From Sporomusa sphaeroides DSM 2875 (GTDB lineage Bacteria > Bacillota > Negativicutes > Sporomusales > Sporomusaceae): a DNA stretch of 64,000 nucleotides. Below are positions 28,273-38,537 of this stretch, piece by piece. Each line of letters begins with the position of its first letter. Position 1 is the first letter of the stretch. The stretch is from positions 2,944,501 through 3,008,500 of the forward strand of contig NZ_CP146991.1 of NCBI RefSeq assembly GCF_001941975.2, in the 5' to 3' direction. Made by a program: the position numbers and the translations under genes. The notes under the pieces are model-generated. The model was not told the DNA's origin, did not search any database, and saw only the letters and a program-made list of their open reading frames with translations.

Positions 28273-29685
28273 TTATTCCGGCTCATTATTTTCTTCACGC
28301 ATAAGAAACCATTTTGCACCGCGTCCATAACCTTCTAGCACGACCATTCCCAATTTTTTCAGATGATATAAATCATCACGCACCGTAGTCTCAGCAGGCG
28401 GCTTCGTCATTCTCGCCATAATTTTCCGTAACGGCAATGAATCCTCCGCCAATATCTGCAAGATTTCTCGCTGCCGTGTCGTCAAATCATGGCCAATACG
28501 GTGCGGTGCAACATACGCTCGGGGAAGAAACCTGACTCCTACCGACCCGGCTTGCTCGATAAACTCAGGCTCCGGATGCCCTGCCTTCACACAAAGTTCA
28601 ACAATCGTCTGCGTGCCTCTGCCCCATCGTTCCACCAATCCACGACGGAAAAACACATCCGCAATAAGCGGATTGCGTGGACGGGAAGGATGGTCACGCT
28701 TTAAATCTTCAACCTTTAGCCCAAAAGGCAATATCCCTTCGCTCCAGATTTCCAGCCGATCATCAAATATGGCCACACTGACTGCTCCGCCAGGGTTAGC
28801 ATAATCCCGGTGGCAAAAGGCATTTACCAATGCCTCGCGTAACGCCAGTGGCGGGAAGATCGGTTCATCAATCCGCTCAATCACACCTGGTGTAATCTTA
28901 CCGGCAACAGGTAAATGCCGTTGAATAAAAAACATCGCTTCATCCAAAAGACTAAACGCATGCCCATAAAGCTGCTTGTTATCCAGAAACTCGGTTTTAT
29001 TCGTCCCTTTAAACCGGGCCAATCGAATCTGGCATTGTGTATAATTGGGCAGAAAAACTTTGCCAAACAATACAACGGCGGCATTGATAATCGTACCGTT
29101 TGAACGTAGGCCTAGCCGATCCAAAATATCGGCAGGATCAATGCCCGTACTTTCCGGAAGCCGGCCAGCGGCGATTCCCGTCCGAACCGTTTTAAGGATC
29201 TCTTCCCGATCCAGATCCATTAAATCAACTCCGGCAGCCGCTGCATTTTCCCAGCGATTTTGGCTATGAGCCCGGTTCAATAATAGCTGCTGATACATAT
29301 CTTGCGGCATAACAGCAGTAGTTGTTCCCGTACGATAATAAGGCCGGCCGTCAAAAATGTAGGGACGTGCTTCCGGCACCGGTATGGCTTCTAAAACTAA
29401 TATTTCCAGAGAAGAATTTTCTAGTGCCACCTGAGTCATTGCAATATGAGTTGTTGGCTCTATATTACGGATGGTATTAGCAATATCCTGAAGAGTTTTG
29501 TCCGTTATATTCTGTCCAACCATCTTTCCTTCGGGCGTCACACCGATAATAACCTTGCCTCCATGACCGTTCAAGAATGCACATAACGATTCAGCGGCCC
29601 TGGTGAGTTGGCCGGTAGATTTTTTTAACTCTAAAACTTCAGACTCGCCATTTTTAATAAGGTTATGTATCTCATCAAGCGTCAT
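28273..29685 (-). CDS. AlbA_2/Schlafen-type putative regulator with GHKL-like ATP-binding domain
   Basis: 470 aa. N-terminal AlbA_2 domain (ESEVLELKKSTGQLTRAAESLCAFLNG...VIIGV), middle ATP-binding domain of the divergent histidine-kinase type (REALVNAFCHRDY, FDDRLEIWSEG, RNPLIADVF, GRGTQTIVEL) and a C-terminal winged helix (LTTRQREILQIL...LPLRKIM). This is COG2865 architecture. It lies 27 bp after the type III Res gene on the same strand. Members next to restriction systems are usually guessed to be regulators; a role as accessory defence factor is equally open. Confidence 0.8.
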   Translation of the reverse strand: MTLDEIHNLIKNGESEVLELKKSTGQLTRAAESLCAFLNGHGGKVIIGVTPEGKMVGQNITDKTLQDIANTIRNIEPTTHIAMTQVALENSSLEILVLEAIPVPEARPYIFDGRPYYRTGTTTAVMPQDMYQQLLLNRAHSQNRWENAAAAGVDLMDLDREEILKTVRTGIAAGRLPESTGIDPADILDRLGLRSNGTIINAAVVLFGKVFLPNYTQCQIRLARFKGTNKTEFLDNKQLYGHAFSLLDEAMFFIQRHLPVAGKITPGVIERIDEPIFPPLALREALVNAFCHRDYANPGGAVSVAIFDDRLEIWSEGILPFGLKVEDLKRDHPSRPRNPLIADVFFRRGLVERWGRGTQTIVELCVKAGHPEPEFIEQAGSVGVRFLPRAYVAPHRIGHDLTTRQREILQILAEDSLPLRKIMARMTKPPAETTVRDDLYHLKKLGMVVLEGYGRGAKWFLMREENNEPE

Positions 29686-29712
29686 TAAGTCTCACCCCCA
29701 GTCAAATACATG

Positions 29713-32400
29713 TTACTTCACCGTAAACGTTGCCGCTAACCCTTGTATCGTCATATTCTCCTGCACACTAGTATGAGGTACAAGAATATACCGCCACGGT
29801 TTCCCCCCCACCGCCAATTCATGGGCAGTGGCATGTTTACACCACTGTATAGCGGCAGCAGCTTTGTCCTGCACATTCTGGGATGCTACTTCATTGGCCG
29901 CCTTGGTTTCGGCTAAGATTTTTTCAGTTTCCGTTTCGACAACGAAATCCGGCTCATAGGATTGGTCACTGCGATAGTGAATTTGCAATTGCCCTTTAGC
30001 AGGCTTGAACCATTTCCTGGCTGATGGATCGTTTTCACAAATGACGGCGAAACGCCGTTCGGCATCGGAATCAAATTTCTGCTGCGGGTACAAACATTTC
30101 AGGAAACCACCAAACACCAGACTACTCATGTTTCGCAAATCTGCCGGCGGCTGGCGAAAATCCCGCACGGCTTCGCTGGCAGCATAGGTATTGCTCTTTA
30201 GCGTAGTAAACCCTTTGGTTATACGCACCTCATATTCGGTAGCCCGTTCATAATAGTGCTGCTTCATCTGGGTGTGAATGAGTTCCGCCAGTCGCTGTTG
30301 GTTATATTGCAAGACATTGGCCACATCTTCCGGAGTAGACAAATACGACTGTAAATGCCGCACCACCTCTCCGGATAGCTTGTACAACAAATCCGCGTGG
30401 TCATCGTAAGATATATCAGGATACTCCATTAGGGCAAATACTAAATAATCTTCCAATCTTTGAACGGCCGTAACACCTGAGCCCAGATGAATACGCAAGC
30501 GCTGATCGGTGCGTAAATGCTGGACTAACAATTCTTCCGATACCGGTTGTAATTGAATGCCGCTGACTTCAAGCTCAAAATCTTCATACCCCCAGGTTAC
30601 TTCTCCCTTGGGCTGAACGACAATACGCGGAATGTCAATGGTTTTCTCAATGACCGCTTGTACCACTCGCTCCACGACACTTTCCAACTGCTCTTTCTCC
30701 ATTGTCAATGCATTGGGATCATCAATTAATGTACCCTGTGGTGACGCATGGGTTATGTCAGTCGCTCTTGTTACAATATATTGACGAACCTCTTCCTTGG
30801 CCAGTTGTCTGGATGAAGGCAAATGTTCCAACTCCCGGACAATATCGTACACAACCTGAGCCGTTTGCGTTTCCTCCGGCTGAAACAGTGGTGTTGCAGC
30901 CGGACGGGTAGTTCCTGCACTATTTGCTTCGTTGCCCACGCTACCGGCAAGGGTTTGTAAGATCACCGGCGGGGCTGTAACCACCTGCTTCGCTGCGCGT
31001 GCCACATCCCGGCCGATCAATACTCCCCGACGGATAATGGAATTTGGATCACGGGCCTCATCAATAATCGCCTGGAAATGATCGTGAGCAATAATTGTCA
31101 AACGGTCTACCGCTTCTACGCCTGTGCGCTTGCCATAAGGCAAACGCAACCCCCGCCCAATGGACTGTTCCACCAAAGTCCGGGAATTGGCCGCCCGCAG
31201 GGGAATAATGGTATACAAATTAGTGACATCCCAGCCCTCTTTCAGCATGTTGACATGAATAACAATCTCCACCGGATTGTCCGCCTTTTCCACGCTCATG
31301 AGCTGCTCAATCGTTTCGTCTTTTTCCTCCCCGCGTTGATTGGAATGGACTGTAATCACCTTACCCTTATACTTGCCGCCAAAAAAGGCGGCATCTTCCA
31401 TCGTTGCCAGCAAGGCATTAGCCTGTTCGGTATCAACCGCAACAACAAGTACAAAGGGCTTGACTATCGGCAAATGATGCTCGCGGGCGTACACTTCCAG
31501 TTCTACTTTAGTCTCTTCATGCACCAGAATGCCGTCTTCCAGTTTTAGCCGCTCCAACTGCGTCTCGGTGTAATTATCGGCATTAAAGTTTTCCCGTGTC
31601 GCAACTGCCGGTTCTTTGACAAATCCGTCCTGCATAGCCTGGTATAAAGGATAACTGTAAATTACATTTTTAAAGGGCACGGACTTTGCTCCCGCTTCCA
31701 CTTGAGGCGTGGCGGTAAGTTCCAGTCCCAGTACCGGCTTGAGTTCGTTAAGAACCCGCACACCCGCTGTCGCCCGGTAACGATGAGATTCATCCATAAT
31801 CAAGGTCAAATCAGGCAAAGATACCAAATAATCGAAGTAGCTCTGACCGATGTATTCCGAAAGCCGCTTGATGCGTGGCGTTTTGCCGCCCCGGACTTCT
31901 GAATTGATCTTGGATATGTTAAAAATATTCACGTTGATGCCTTCAAATAATGCGCCGCTTTGCAGATGCTGTCCTAGATTGTAGTTATCACCGGTAATAA
32001 TGTTCGGATATTGATGGACAAACTCCCCAATGCCTTGAAACACGTATTTGGCGGTATTTGGTGTAAAATCGGTAATCAATTTATTGTAAATGGTTAGATT
32101 CGGGGCCAGTACAAAAAAATTATTCATACCCTTGGCCAAATGCAAATACGCAATAAAGGCTCCCATCAGACGTGTTTTGCCAACCCCGGTAGCCAGGGCG
32201 AAACAAAGCGAAGGGAACTCCCGCTCAAACTCTTCAACATGGGGGTAAAGCGCTTTGATTTGCTCCAGTGCCGCCGCTACGTCAGTCGTCTTATCCAACG
32301 TTACTGTATCCGCAATATCTGCCAGTATGCCTAATGATTCTGCCTGCGGTGTTCTAAGACTCATACGGGCACTAATGGATCGAACTAACTTCTCATTCAT
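29713..32400 (-). CDS. res: type III restriction enzyme, Res subunit
   Basis: 895 aa from the ATG at 32400, overlapping mod by 8 bp. SF2 helicase motifs: Walker A ATGVGKTR (71-77), DEAH-like IMDESHRYRA, LELTATP, and motif VI QSIGRGLRLPYGKR. C-terminal PD-(D/E)XK nuclease: EPDFVVETETEKILAETKAAN (D...E-x-K). It uses ATP to translocate or slide along DNA with Mod and cuts some 25 bp from the site. All key residues are present, so it should be active. Confidence 0.92.
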   Translation of the reverse strand: MNEKLVRSISARMSLRTPQAESLGILADIADTVTLDKTTDVAAALEQIKALYPHVEEFEREFPSLCFALATGVGKTRLMGAFIAYLHLAKGMNNFFVLAPNLTIYNKLITDFTPNTAKYVFQGIGEFVHQYPNIITGDNYNLGQHLQSGALFEGINVNIFNISKINSEVRGGKTPRIKRLSEYIGQSYFDYLVSLPDLTLIMDESHRYRATAGVRVLNELKPVLGLELTATPQVEAGAKSVPFKNVIYSYPLYQAMQDGFVKEPAVATRENFNADNYTETQLERLKLEDGILVHEETKVELEVYAREHHLPIVKPFVLVVAVDTEQANALLATMEDAAFFGGKYKGKVITVHSNQRGEEKDETIEQLMSVEKADNPVEIVIHVNMLKEGWDVTNLYTIIPLRAANSRTLVEQSIGRGLRLPYGKRTGVEAVDRLTIIAHDHFQAIIDEARDPNSIIRRGVLIGRDVARAAKQVVTAPPVILQTLAGSVGNEANSAGTTRPAATPLFQPEETQTAQVVYDIVRELEHLPSSRQLAKEEVRQYIVTRATDITHASPQGTLIDDPNALTMEKEQLESVVERVVQAVIEKTIDIPRIVVQPKGEVTWGYEDFELEVSGIQLQPVSEELLVQHLRTDQRLRIHLGSGVTAVQRLEDYLVFALMEYPDISYDDHADLLYKLSGEVVRHLQSYLSTPEDVANVLQYNQQRLAELIHTQMKQHYYERATEYEVRITKGFTTLKSNTYAASEAVRDFRQPPADLRNMSSLVFGGFLKCLYPQQKFDSDAERRFAVICENDPSARKWFKPAKGQLQIHYRSDQSYEPDFVVETETEKILAETKAANEVASQNVQDKAAAAIQWCKHATAHELAVGGKPWRYILVPHTSVQENMTIQGLAATFTVK

Positions 32401-34009
32401 CTTCTCCACCCCACAATTCAGTCTGGCCGGTTTCCGCCTGGTATTCCAGCTGACTGACCTGCAAGCTGTAATCGTCGCGGCCAAATTCACAGCGGGCCAG
32501 TACCGCAGCAGGAATCCGTTTCAACGTAATCTGGGGATAGTCTTCTTCCCGGCACAGAAACGCGGTGCAGCAAATCAGTACTGTTTCCCGGCCGCCCATT
32601 TGATCAGCGATTCTTTCCAACAACGCCGCCGTGACCGGAACGGTGGTCGTATAAATAAAATCATGTTCTGTCGACTGCCCTTGTTTCCAGAATACTGTCT
32701 CATTAGGAGCGTACGTAAAGCCTTCGTGCTTGCACATTGCCTCCGCCAGCATCTCGGCATTATATTCCTTGCTAATGATCCAATTACCGTACTTGTCCTT
32801 TTGTAAAAGGCTGGGAGCCAGCTTATAATAACGGAATCCCCCACCGCCCTGCCAGTTGACAGCCTTCGATATGCCGCCTTGATCGGTACCGTCAATCACT
32901 TTTTGCAGGCGCGGTATGATATGGGTGTGGCAATGTTCTCCCAATTCAATCATAATCCACCGGCGGCCCATTTTGTGAGCAACTGCGCCGGTGGTGCCGG
33001 AACCAGCAAAGGAGTCGAGGACGAGGTCACCTGGTTGAGTGGCTAAACTTAATATTCGATAGATTAACCGTTCTGGCTTTGGAGTATCAAATACATTATC
33101 CGCTCCAAAAAGACCGATAATTTCTTTTTTTGCTTCTTGCGTATGTCCGACTTCAGAATTTGGCCACCACGTCCAAGCCGTTTGTCCCTCAGATTCATTT
33201 AGATACGTCTTTCGACGAGGTACTCCTTTGCCGTCTTTACCAAACCAAATTCGCCCTTCAGATACTAATTGAAGGAAAACGGACTCTATATTTTTCCAAC
33301 ACCGTCCTGTTGGAGGATCGTACGTTACCCCGCCAGGAGTCACGATTTTATACATTTGATTTGGTCTATAGCCTTGCGCTGTATAGTCGGAAGATACCCA
33401 TGGTCCACGAGGATCATGATCAGGATTTTTGTATGTTTTTACTTGTTCCTCTGTTTTAGGTAGTTTATTTATAACCTGTCGAAAAATTTCATAATTTTTT
33501 GCATAAATAATGATATGATCATGCCCGGCGCCAAGAGTTGCACGCATATCAGGTGAAGTTCTTTTTTGCCATACTACATTAGCTACAAAATTAGTTCGAC
33601 TAAATATTTCGTCACACAGCACTTTTAAATAATGCGCTTCATTATCATCGATAGTAATCCATAACGATCCATCTGCTGATAAAAGTTTATGCAAAAGTAC
33701 TAACCGATCTCTCATCATGGATAGCCACAAAGAGTGCTCCATCCCATCGTCATAATGCTCAAATGCACTCCCCGTATTATATGGCGGGTCAATGAATACA
33801 CACTTTACCTTACCTGTAAACTCCTGCTCCAGTGCCTTTAACGCCAATAAATTATCGCCAAAAATCAGCCGGTTATCAAAAATATCGTTACCACTTACCC
33901 GAAACTTCGCATGATAGGATTTTTCCGGGTCTTCCAGCAAAATGCGAGGTTCCAGTCGTGGCTGTTCCTCTTTACCAACCCAGGTTAGCTCCAGTTTTTG
34001 TTTACTCAT
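32393..34009 (-). CDS. mod: type III DNA adenine methyltransferase, Mod subunit
   Basis: 538 aa. DPPYNTGS at 74-81 (motif IV) precedes DSFAGSGTTGAVAHKMGR (motif I), the beta-class order typical of type III Mod. The central about 200 residues carry target recognition, including the KNIESV...GRIWFGKDGKG segment. It methylates one strand of an asymmetric site and specifies cleavage by Res. First gene of the mod-res-AlbA operon. No simple-sequence repeat suggesting phase variation is seen in or before the gene. Confidence 0.93.
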   Translation of the reverse strand: MSKQKLELTWVGKEEQPRLEPRILLEDPEKSYHAKFRVSGNDIFDNRLIFGDNLLALKALEQEFTGKVKCVFIDPPYNTGSAFEHYDDGMEHSLWLSMMRDRLVLLHKLLSADGSLWITIDDNEAHYLKVLCDEIFSRTNFVANVVWQKRTSPDMRATLGAGHDHIIIYAKNYEIFRQVINKLPKTEEQVKTYKNPDHDPRGPWVSSDYTAQGYRPNQMYKIVTPGGVTYDPPTGRCWKNIESVFLQLVSEGRIWFGKDGKGVPRRKTYLNESEGQTAWTWWPNSEVGHTQEAKKEIIGLFGADNVFDTPKPERLIYRILSLATQPGDLVLDSFAGSGTTGAVAHKMGRRWIMIELGEHCHTHIIPRLQKVIDGTDQGGISKAVNWQGGGGFRYYKLAPSLLQKDKYGNWIISKEYNAEMLAEAMCKHEGFTYAPNETVFWKQGQSTEHDFIYTTTVPVTAALLERIADQMGGRETVLICCTAFLCREEDYPQITLKRIPAAVLARCEFGRDDYSLQVSQLEYQAETGQTELWGGEDE

Positions 34010-34334
34010 GATTCCATTCCTTCCTAATCACTAATACTAGTAAAAAACCTCCCGGTGATACTAACCGAGAGGCCATTGGTTCCCCAAATAACTATCAAGG
34101 CCACAGTCATAAATGAGCGAACATCTTCACTGTGCACTAATTTATCAAAAATGAGTGAGACCTCACTTTATCTAATCAAGCTATGCAAAACCATTTTATA
34201 TTTCAATATATTAAATTTTATCACCACTTTTGGATATTGACAAGAATGCTGATGCTTTGTGTGTTTATATCTTACAGTAGTCTAATTGTCAGTACCTGTC
34301 CCCGCGGTTTCAAATGCGGCCTTTTTATTTCTTC

Positions 34335-34602
34335 GCCGCGCAGTTCGCGGCTCCCTTGCTGCCGGCAGGCCCGTTCGCATGGGGCGCGGCGGCGCGGGTT
34401 TGGCCGCCGTGGCCGGTGCGCTCCCCCTGCCAGGTAACTTACAGCAAACAAAACAGGCTTACGATGTGCGGCCGCGTGGTTTTGGCGGCTGCTCATGGTA
34501 AGCCGTTGATTAGGCTGTAGGCACCGGGCTGCCGCTTCCCCCTCCCGTTTGTTCGTTCGGGAGGGGGATTAAGGGGGTGGGTCCCCTGGAGCGTAACCGG
34601 GC
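34335..34602. repeat. GC-rich direct repeat A, copy 2
   Basis: Counterpart of 27849-28110 in the same orientation. The two copies enclose exactly the type III restriction operon. The stretch 34010-34334 is AT-rich upstream sequence of mod with no gene. Confidence 0.8.
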
Positions 34603-35089
34603 CGTCTGGTGCCGCCGCCGTTTGATTGCCTCCCGACTAGTGAAGGGCCCTGCCGCGGCCGCGTACCCCCCAATTTGTTCGGCCGCTCCTTAGCGGGGGG
34701 TTTGGGGGGTAGTCCTTCCCGTTAGGGCGCCCGGAGTCCTCCCTTCCCCCCGAATTTCAATCGCGGCCCACCGCTTGACGGCGACGCCATTCCGGTGGGA
34801 TGGGGGGCTCGGGGGGAAGGGAGGACGGAGAGTGGACACATGCTTTTCGTGTCCACGGGGCGGGACGGGCGCGGCCGCGGCAGGGCACGAACGGTTTGCT
34901 CGCATCAAGCCAGACGAGTGGCGGCAGGTGGCCCGGTGGAGCGGTTCGGGCTTTGTTTGTCGTTCCCGGCGGTCGGCAGGGCGCCCGGCTGGGTCGGCCG
35001 GTGGTTTTGCGGGCGGTCCGGCCGGAGTGTCCTGCCGAGGCCCCGCGCAGCGTGCGGGGCCAGCCGACGGTACCCCGTTCCCCCGGCAG
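34603..35089. other. GC-rich intergenic region without supported genes
   Basis: Very high GC with several strong hairpins, e.g. ACCCCCCAA...TTGGGGGGT around 34665-34710 and GTGGACAC...GTGTCCAC around 34832-34858. Frames open here on all strands are low-complexity Arg/Gly/Pro products of GC-rich DNA and have no ribosome binding sites. Confidence 0.6.
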
Positions 35090-35410
35090 TCCGAGTGCGA
35101 GCGCTAGGGAGTGCTCCGGTCTGCGTCCCCTTGCCCGGACTAATGACAGCCGCCTGGCAGGATACGGCTCTAAGCGCAGCGGTGGCCGAACGGGAGCGGA
35201 TGAGGAGAGTGCAGCGTCAGCGGAACGCCGCAAGGAGCGGACGGGCAGCCATAGAGTGGTATCCGTTGTACCGGCACTGAGCGGAGCAGCCTGATCAATG
35301 AGGCTCGAAAAAATGGTTTTCTTTTTCGTTAGCCGAATTATGCAAGGCTGACGGCAGGCGGAAGACGCGGCAGCGGCTGCAGCGCCGCCCGCAGGGATGC
35401 GGAGCGGGCT
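35090..35410 (+). repeat. GC-rich repeat B, copy 1
   Basis: Matches 46125-46395 in inverted orientation (GGATACGGCTCTAAGCG, GGAGCGGATGAGGAGAGTG, GAGCGGGCT and others), with an AT-rich insertion of about 60 bp (35296-35350). The two copies bracket the nitrogenase-like cluster and part of the phage-like module. Confidence 0.75.
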
Positions 35411-35490
35411 TTGCACGACAATTTTCCTTGCGCCTAAATCAGTCTCCACAAAAAACAAAGCCCGCGAAATACAATCGCGAGCAAAAATTA

Positions 35491-36306
35491 TTAAGAACTA
35501 CTGTATGCTTCTTCTGCACGATCAAAGCTTTCTAGCACAACAAAAGCTTTGATACTCTCGTCATGATAGGGAACCGATAAAATTTTAGCCTCGATATCAA
35601 AATACTCTTTAACCCGCTGTTCGGTAATAATCTCCTGCGTTTTTCCGAACAGATATGAATTCTTCCCAAGCAGCAGCGTCGTATCCGCCAGGCGCAGCGC
35701 ATGTTCCGGGTAATGGGTATTCATAATGCAGGATATGCCGCGTTCCTTTACCAGCGTTTTAATGAGATGCAGCATCATGAACTGGTTTTTGAAATCAAGA
35801 TGAGACTCAGGTTCATCAAGCACCAGCACCTTAGGCTCACCGGCTAGAGCTCTCGCAATAAATACCAGTTGCAATTGACCGCCGCTTAATTGCGTGCAGG
35901 GCTTGTCCCGAATAGGGACTATGCCTACCTGCTCCATTGCCTTATCCACAATTTCCTTGTCATACCGGGAGGGCACGGAGCAAACGCCGATATGACGTGC
36001 GCGTCCCATGGTTACTACTTCCCTGACCGTATAGGGAAAAGAAAGACTGTGGGCCTGCGGCACATACCCGATAGGATAATGCTTTTGCACCTCCCGCGAA
36101 GTTCCCATAGGGGTTCCGTTGATCAGCGTCTGCCCCTGGGTCCATTGCAAGATTCCTGTCATACACTTTAACATAGTCGTTTTGCCGATACCATTGGGAC
36201 CGAGTATGGTCATAATCTCTTGTTCCCCAAGAACAAAAGAGATATCCCTCAGTATGTCATTGTCTTTTGTATATCCGAAATAGCCGTGCTTCACTTCCAG
36301 TATCAT
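35491..36306 (-). CDS. ABC transporter ATP-binding protein, iron-chelate/B12 class
   Basis: 271 aa from the ATG at 36306 (AAAGGTGA spaced well), sharing ATGA with the permease stop. Walker A GPNGIGKTT, signature LSGGQLQL, Walker B VLVLDEPESHLD and switch THYPEHAL are all present, and the length and sequence are of the FecE/BtuD group. It powers import through the permease at 36303-37316. Last gene of the riboswitch-led operon. Substrate could be a ferric siderophore, haem, cobamide or another metal chelate; cobalamin control of the operon favours a corrinoid or cobalt-related ligand. Confidence 0.9.
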   Translation of the reverse strand: MILEVKHGYFGYTKDNDILRDISFVLGEQEIMTILGPNGIGKTTMLKCMTGILQWTQGQTLINGTPMGTSREVQKHYPIGYVPQAHSLSFPYTVREVVTMGRARHIGVCSVPSRYDKEIVDKAMEQVGIVPIRDKPCTQLSGGQLQLVFIARALAGEPKVLVLDEPESHLDFKNQFMMLHLIKTLVKERGISCIMNTHYPEHALRLADTTLLLGKNSYLFGKTQEIITEQRVKEYFDIEAKILSVPYHDESIKAFVVLESFDRAEEAYSSS

Positions 36307-37316
36307 TGCCAATCACCTTTCGCTTGCTTAAATAGTAAGGCAAAAAACGGCGCACCGACCAGGGCTGTCAATATGCCAATGGGGATTTCCGCCGCAGTTA
36401 CCGTCCGGGCCATCATATCAACAAGAATCATAAACGCTGCCCCGACAACACAGGAAACAGGCAGCAGATTTTTATGATCCACTCCGCTCAGCATACGGCA
36501 GATATGCGGTATGACCAAACCGACCCAGCCGATCACACCCGTAACGGTCACACAGGCGGCGGTAATCAGCGTCGCCATGACAATAATAACCAGCCGGGTC
36601 TTTACTGGATTAACTCCCAAAGAATAGGCATCTTCATCCCCCAATGACAGAATGTTGATACGCCACCTCAGCATGAGCAGCGCAATCGTCCCCAGTAAAA
36701 TGGGAACCCCGACCAATTGTAAATTGCTGTACGAGGCGCTGGCAAAGCTGCCCATCAGCCAATACGTAATAGCTGGCAGCTTGTCATAGGGATCGGCGAC
36801 GTATTTAATCAAAGAGATGAGTGCGCTGAATACCGCAGAAATGATCATGCCGGACAGCACCAGGGACAACGTAGACGATTCGCCGCGCAGCTTGGAAAGC
36901 GTATAGGTCATAAAAACACTCACAATGCCAAAAAAGAGCGCCATAGCTGTAGCAAGATGATTCATTCCTGAGAGCAAGATACCGAACGCCGCCCCAAAGG
37001 CCGCTCCCGAACTGACGCCCAGCACATCAGGGCTGACCAGGGGATTTCTAAAAATCCCCTGGAACGCTGCTCCGGCAACAGCCAGTCCCGCACCGACAAA
37101 ACTATTCAACAAGGTCCGTGGCAGCCGGAGATTCCAGACAACGGAAAACGCCATGCCGTCCCCTTCTTCACCGCGCATTCCATCAAGCAGTATGCTGCCG
37201 ACCTCATGGGGAGGAATTACATAACGGCCCCCAAAAAGAGATACGAAAAAGGCAATCAGCAGCACAGCCAATACAGCCATCCACACAAACTTCAAATTCT
37301 GTTGTTTACACATCAT
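36303..37316 (-). CDS. FecCD/BtuC-family permease
   Basis: 337 aa from the ATG at 37316; a TTG at 37340 is a weaker option. About ten transmembrane segments, with family landmarks RLPRTLLNSFVGAGLAVAGAAFQGIFRNPLVSPDVLG (read as separate blocks), VTGVIGWVGLVIPHICRM and IPIGILTALVGAPFF. It forms the inner-membrane channel of a class II importer with the adjacent ATPase and binding protein. Confidence 0.92.
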   Translation of the reverse strand: MMCKQQNLKFVWMAVLAVLLIAFFVSLFGGRYVIPPHEVGSILLDGMRGEEGDGMAFSVVWNLRLPRTLLNSFVGAGLAVAGAAFQGIFRNPLVSPDVLGVSSGAAFGAAFGILLSGMNHLATAMALFFGIVSVFMTYTLSKLRGESSTLSLVLSGMIISAVFSALISLIKYVADPYDKLPAITYWLMGSFASASYSNLQLVGVPILLGTIALLMLRWRINILSLGDEDAYSLGVNPVKTRLVIIVMATLITAACVTVTGVIGWVGLVIPHICRMLSGVDHKNLLPVSCVVGAAFMILVDMMARTVTAAEIPIGILTALVGAPFFALLFKQAKGDWQ

Positions 37317-37388
37317 GCTTCGCTTCCCTCGCTCCTCCAATCAAAACAACAACTGACCTTATTTATTCATCAATCACACTCTTTAGTG

Positions 37389-38507
37389 TTAGATTTTCAG
37401 GCCAGGGTTCTGCTTACTGTTTAGGATTTGATCAAGTTCCGCATCACTGAGCTTATAGTTGAAGAATGTCTGGTAAAAGCTTTTCAGATCAGCCCTCATG
37501 TCGTAATCGTTGAAAACTGCCGGCTGAAGAACTTTGCCGAGCCACTTTATCATTAAAGGCGTTTCCACGCAGGGTGCATCCCAGCGATAAATTCCCATCG
37601 GCGCTTTATACACTCGTTTATTTTTTACGGCGTCAATTTTACTCCAATCCTGCCCGGGAAACTTATTCGTGTACAAATCTTCCGGCAACACATTGGAGAA
37701 ATTACTGATAACAATGACATCTGGGTTCGACGCCATAACCTGCTCCATGGTTATTTTTGACCATTGGCCGCTACCCTCATTAGCGACATTTGTACCGCCT
37801 GCCGTTTCAATCATGATTCGGTTCACCGAGTCGCCTACCGCGACTTGCAGTTGCTCATCCCGTAAATATAACACTTTAGGCTTGTTCTTGCCCGCCAGTG
37901 CGCTCTCCTTGGACTTGAGATAGCCGTTTGTATCCTGATGATACTGAATCAGCGCATTGGCCCGCTCTTGCTGATTAATGATTTCCCCGACCAGCTTGAT
38001 GCCTTTCTGTACATCCTCAAGCGTGCCATATTTGATCGCTACAGACGGAATGCCGAGTTCTGCCAGCTTTTTGCCAATCTCCGGCTGATAATCCCAGATA
38101 ACGACCACATCCGGCTTCAGCTTGGCGACTTCTTCATAATTCACGTTGAAATTGTTGTCTACAAACGTCGAATTCGCGTTAGCCATTTCCGGTGCCATAG
38201 CCTTCAATATGTTACTCTGATAGGCCTTCATCGCCGACGGATGCATGCCAGCGATTTTTTTACCCGTCCCATCTACCGCATAAACAATCGTAGCCCAAGG
38301 AACAGGCACAACGGCGATTTTTTCCACATTAGCCTTGAGTTTCACTTGGTTTCCCACTAAGTCGGTGACAATTTTTGTTTCAGACGTTTGTCCGGTTGGC
38401 GGTTTCTTTCCGCTCCCCCCGGATTGACAGCCTGCGAGACTTAACATAAAGAACACAGCCAACAGCAGTGCTACCCCTTGCAACCATTTTTTACGATGCT
38501 CCAGCAT
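37389..38507 (-). CDS. periplasmic metal-chelate binding lipoprotein (BtuF/FhuD-like)
   Basis: 372 aa with a lipoprotein signal: basic MLEHRKKWLQG, hydrophobic core and LAGC lipobox (Cys27). The mature part has the two-lobed class III binding-protein pattern: VTDLVGNQVKL, KPDVVVIWD, then ASNPDVIVISNF and VYKAPMGIYRW. Strong RBS GGAGGGG before the ATG. It delivers ligand to the FecCD/BtuC-type permease. Coming directly after the nitrogenase-like genes suggests that its ligand is the enzyme's substrate, cofactor precursor or metal. Confidence 0.88.
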   Translation of the reverse strand: MLEHRKKWLQGVALLLAVFFMLSLAGCQSGGSGKKPPTGQTSETKIVTDLVGNQVKLKANVEKIAVVPVPWATIVYAVDGTGKKIAGMHPSAMKAYQSNILKAMAPEMANANSTFVDNNFNVNYEEVAKLKPDVVVIWDYQPEIGKKLAELGIPSVAIKYGTLEDVQKGIKLVGEIINQQERANALIQYHQDTNGYLKSKESALAGKNKPKVLYLRDEQLQVAVGDSVNRIMIETAGGTNVANEGSGQWSKITMEQVMASNPDVIVISNFSNVLPEDLYTNKFPGQDWSKIDAVKNKRVYKAPMGIYRWDAPCVETPLMIKWLGKVLQPAVFNDYDMRADLKSFYQTFFNYKLSDAELDQILNSKQNPGLKI

Positions 38508-38537
38508 AAAAATCCCCTCCGTTATGTTACTTGAATG

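Noticed and set aside
34600-35480. Several long overlapping frames (110-233 codons) on both strands
   Set aside because: They arise from GC-rich repeats, are Arg/Gly/Pro-rich, overlap one another in all frames and lack ribosome binding sites.
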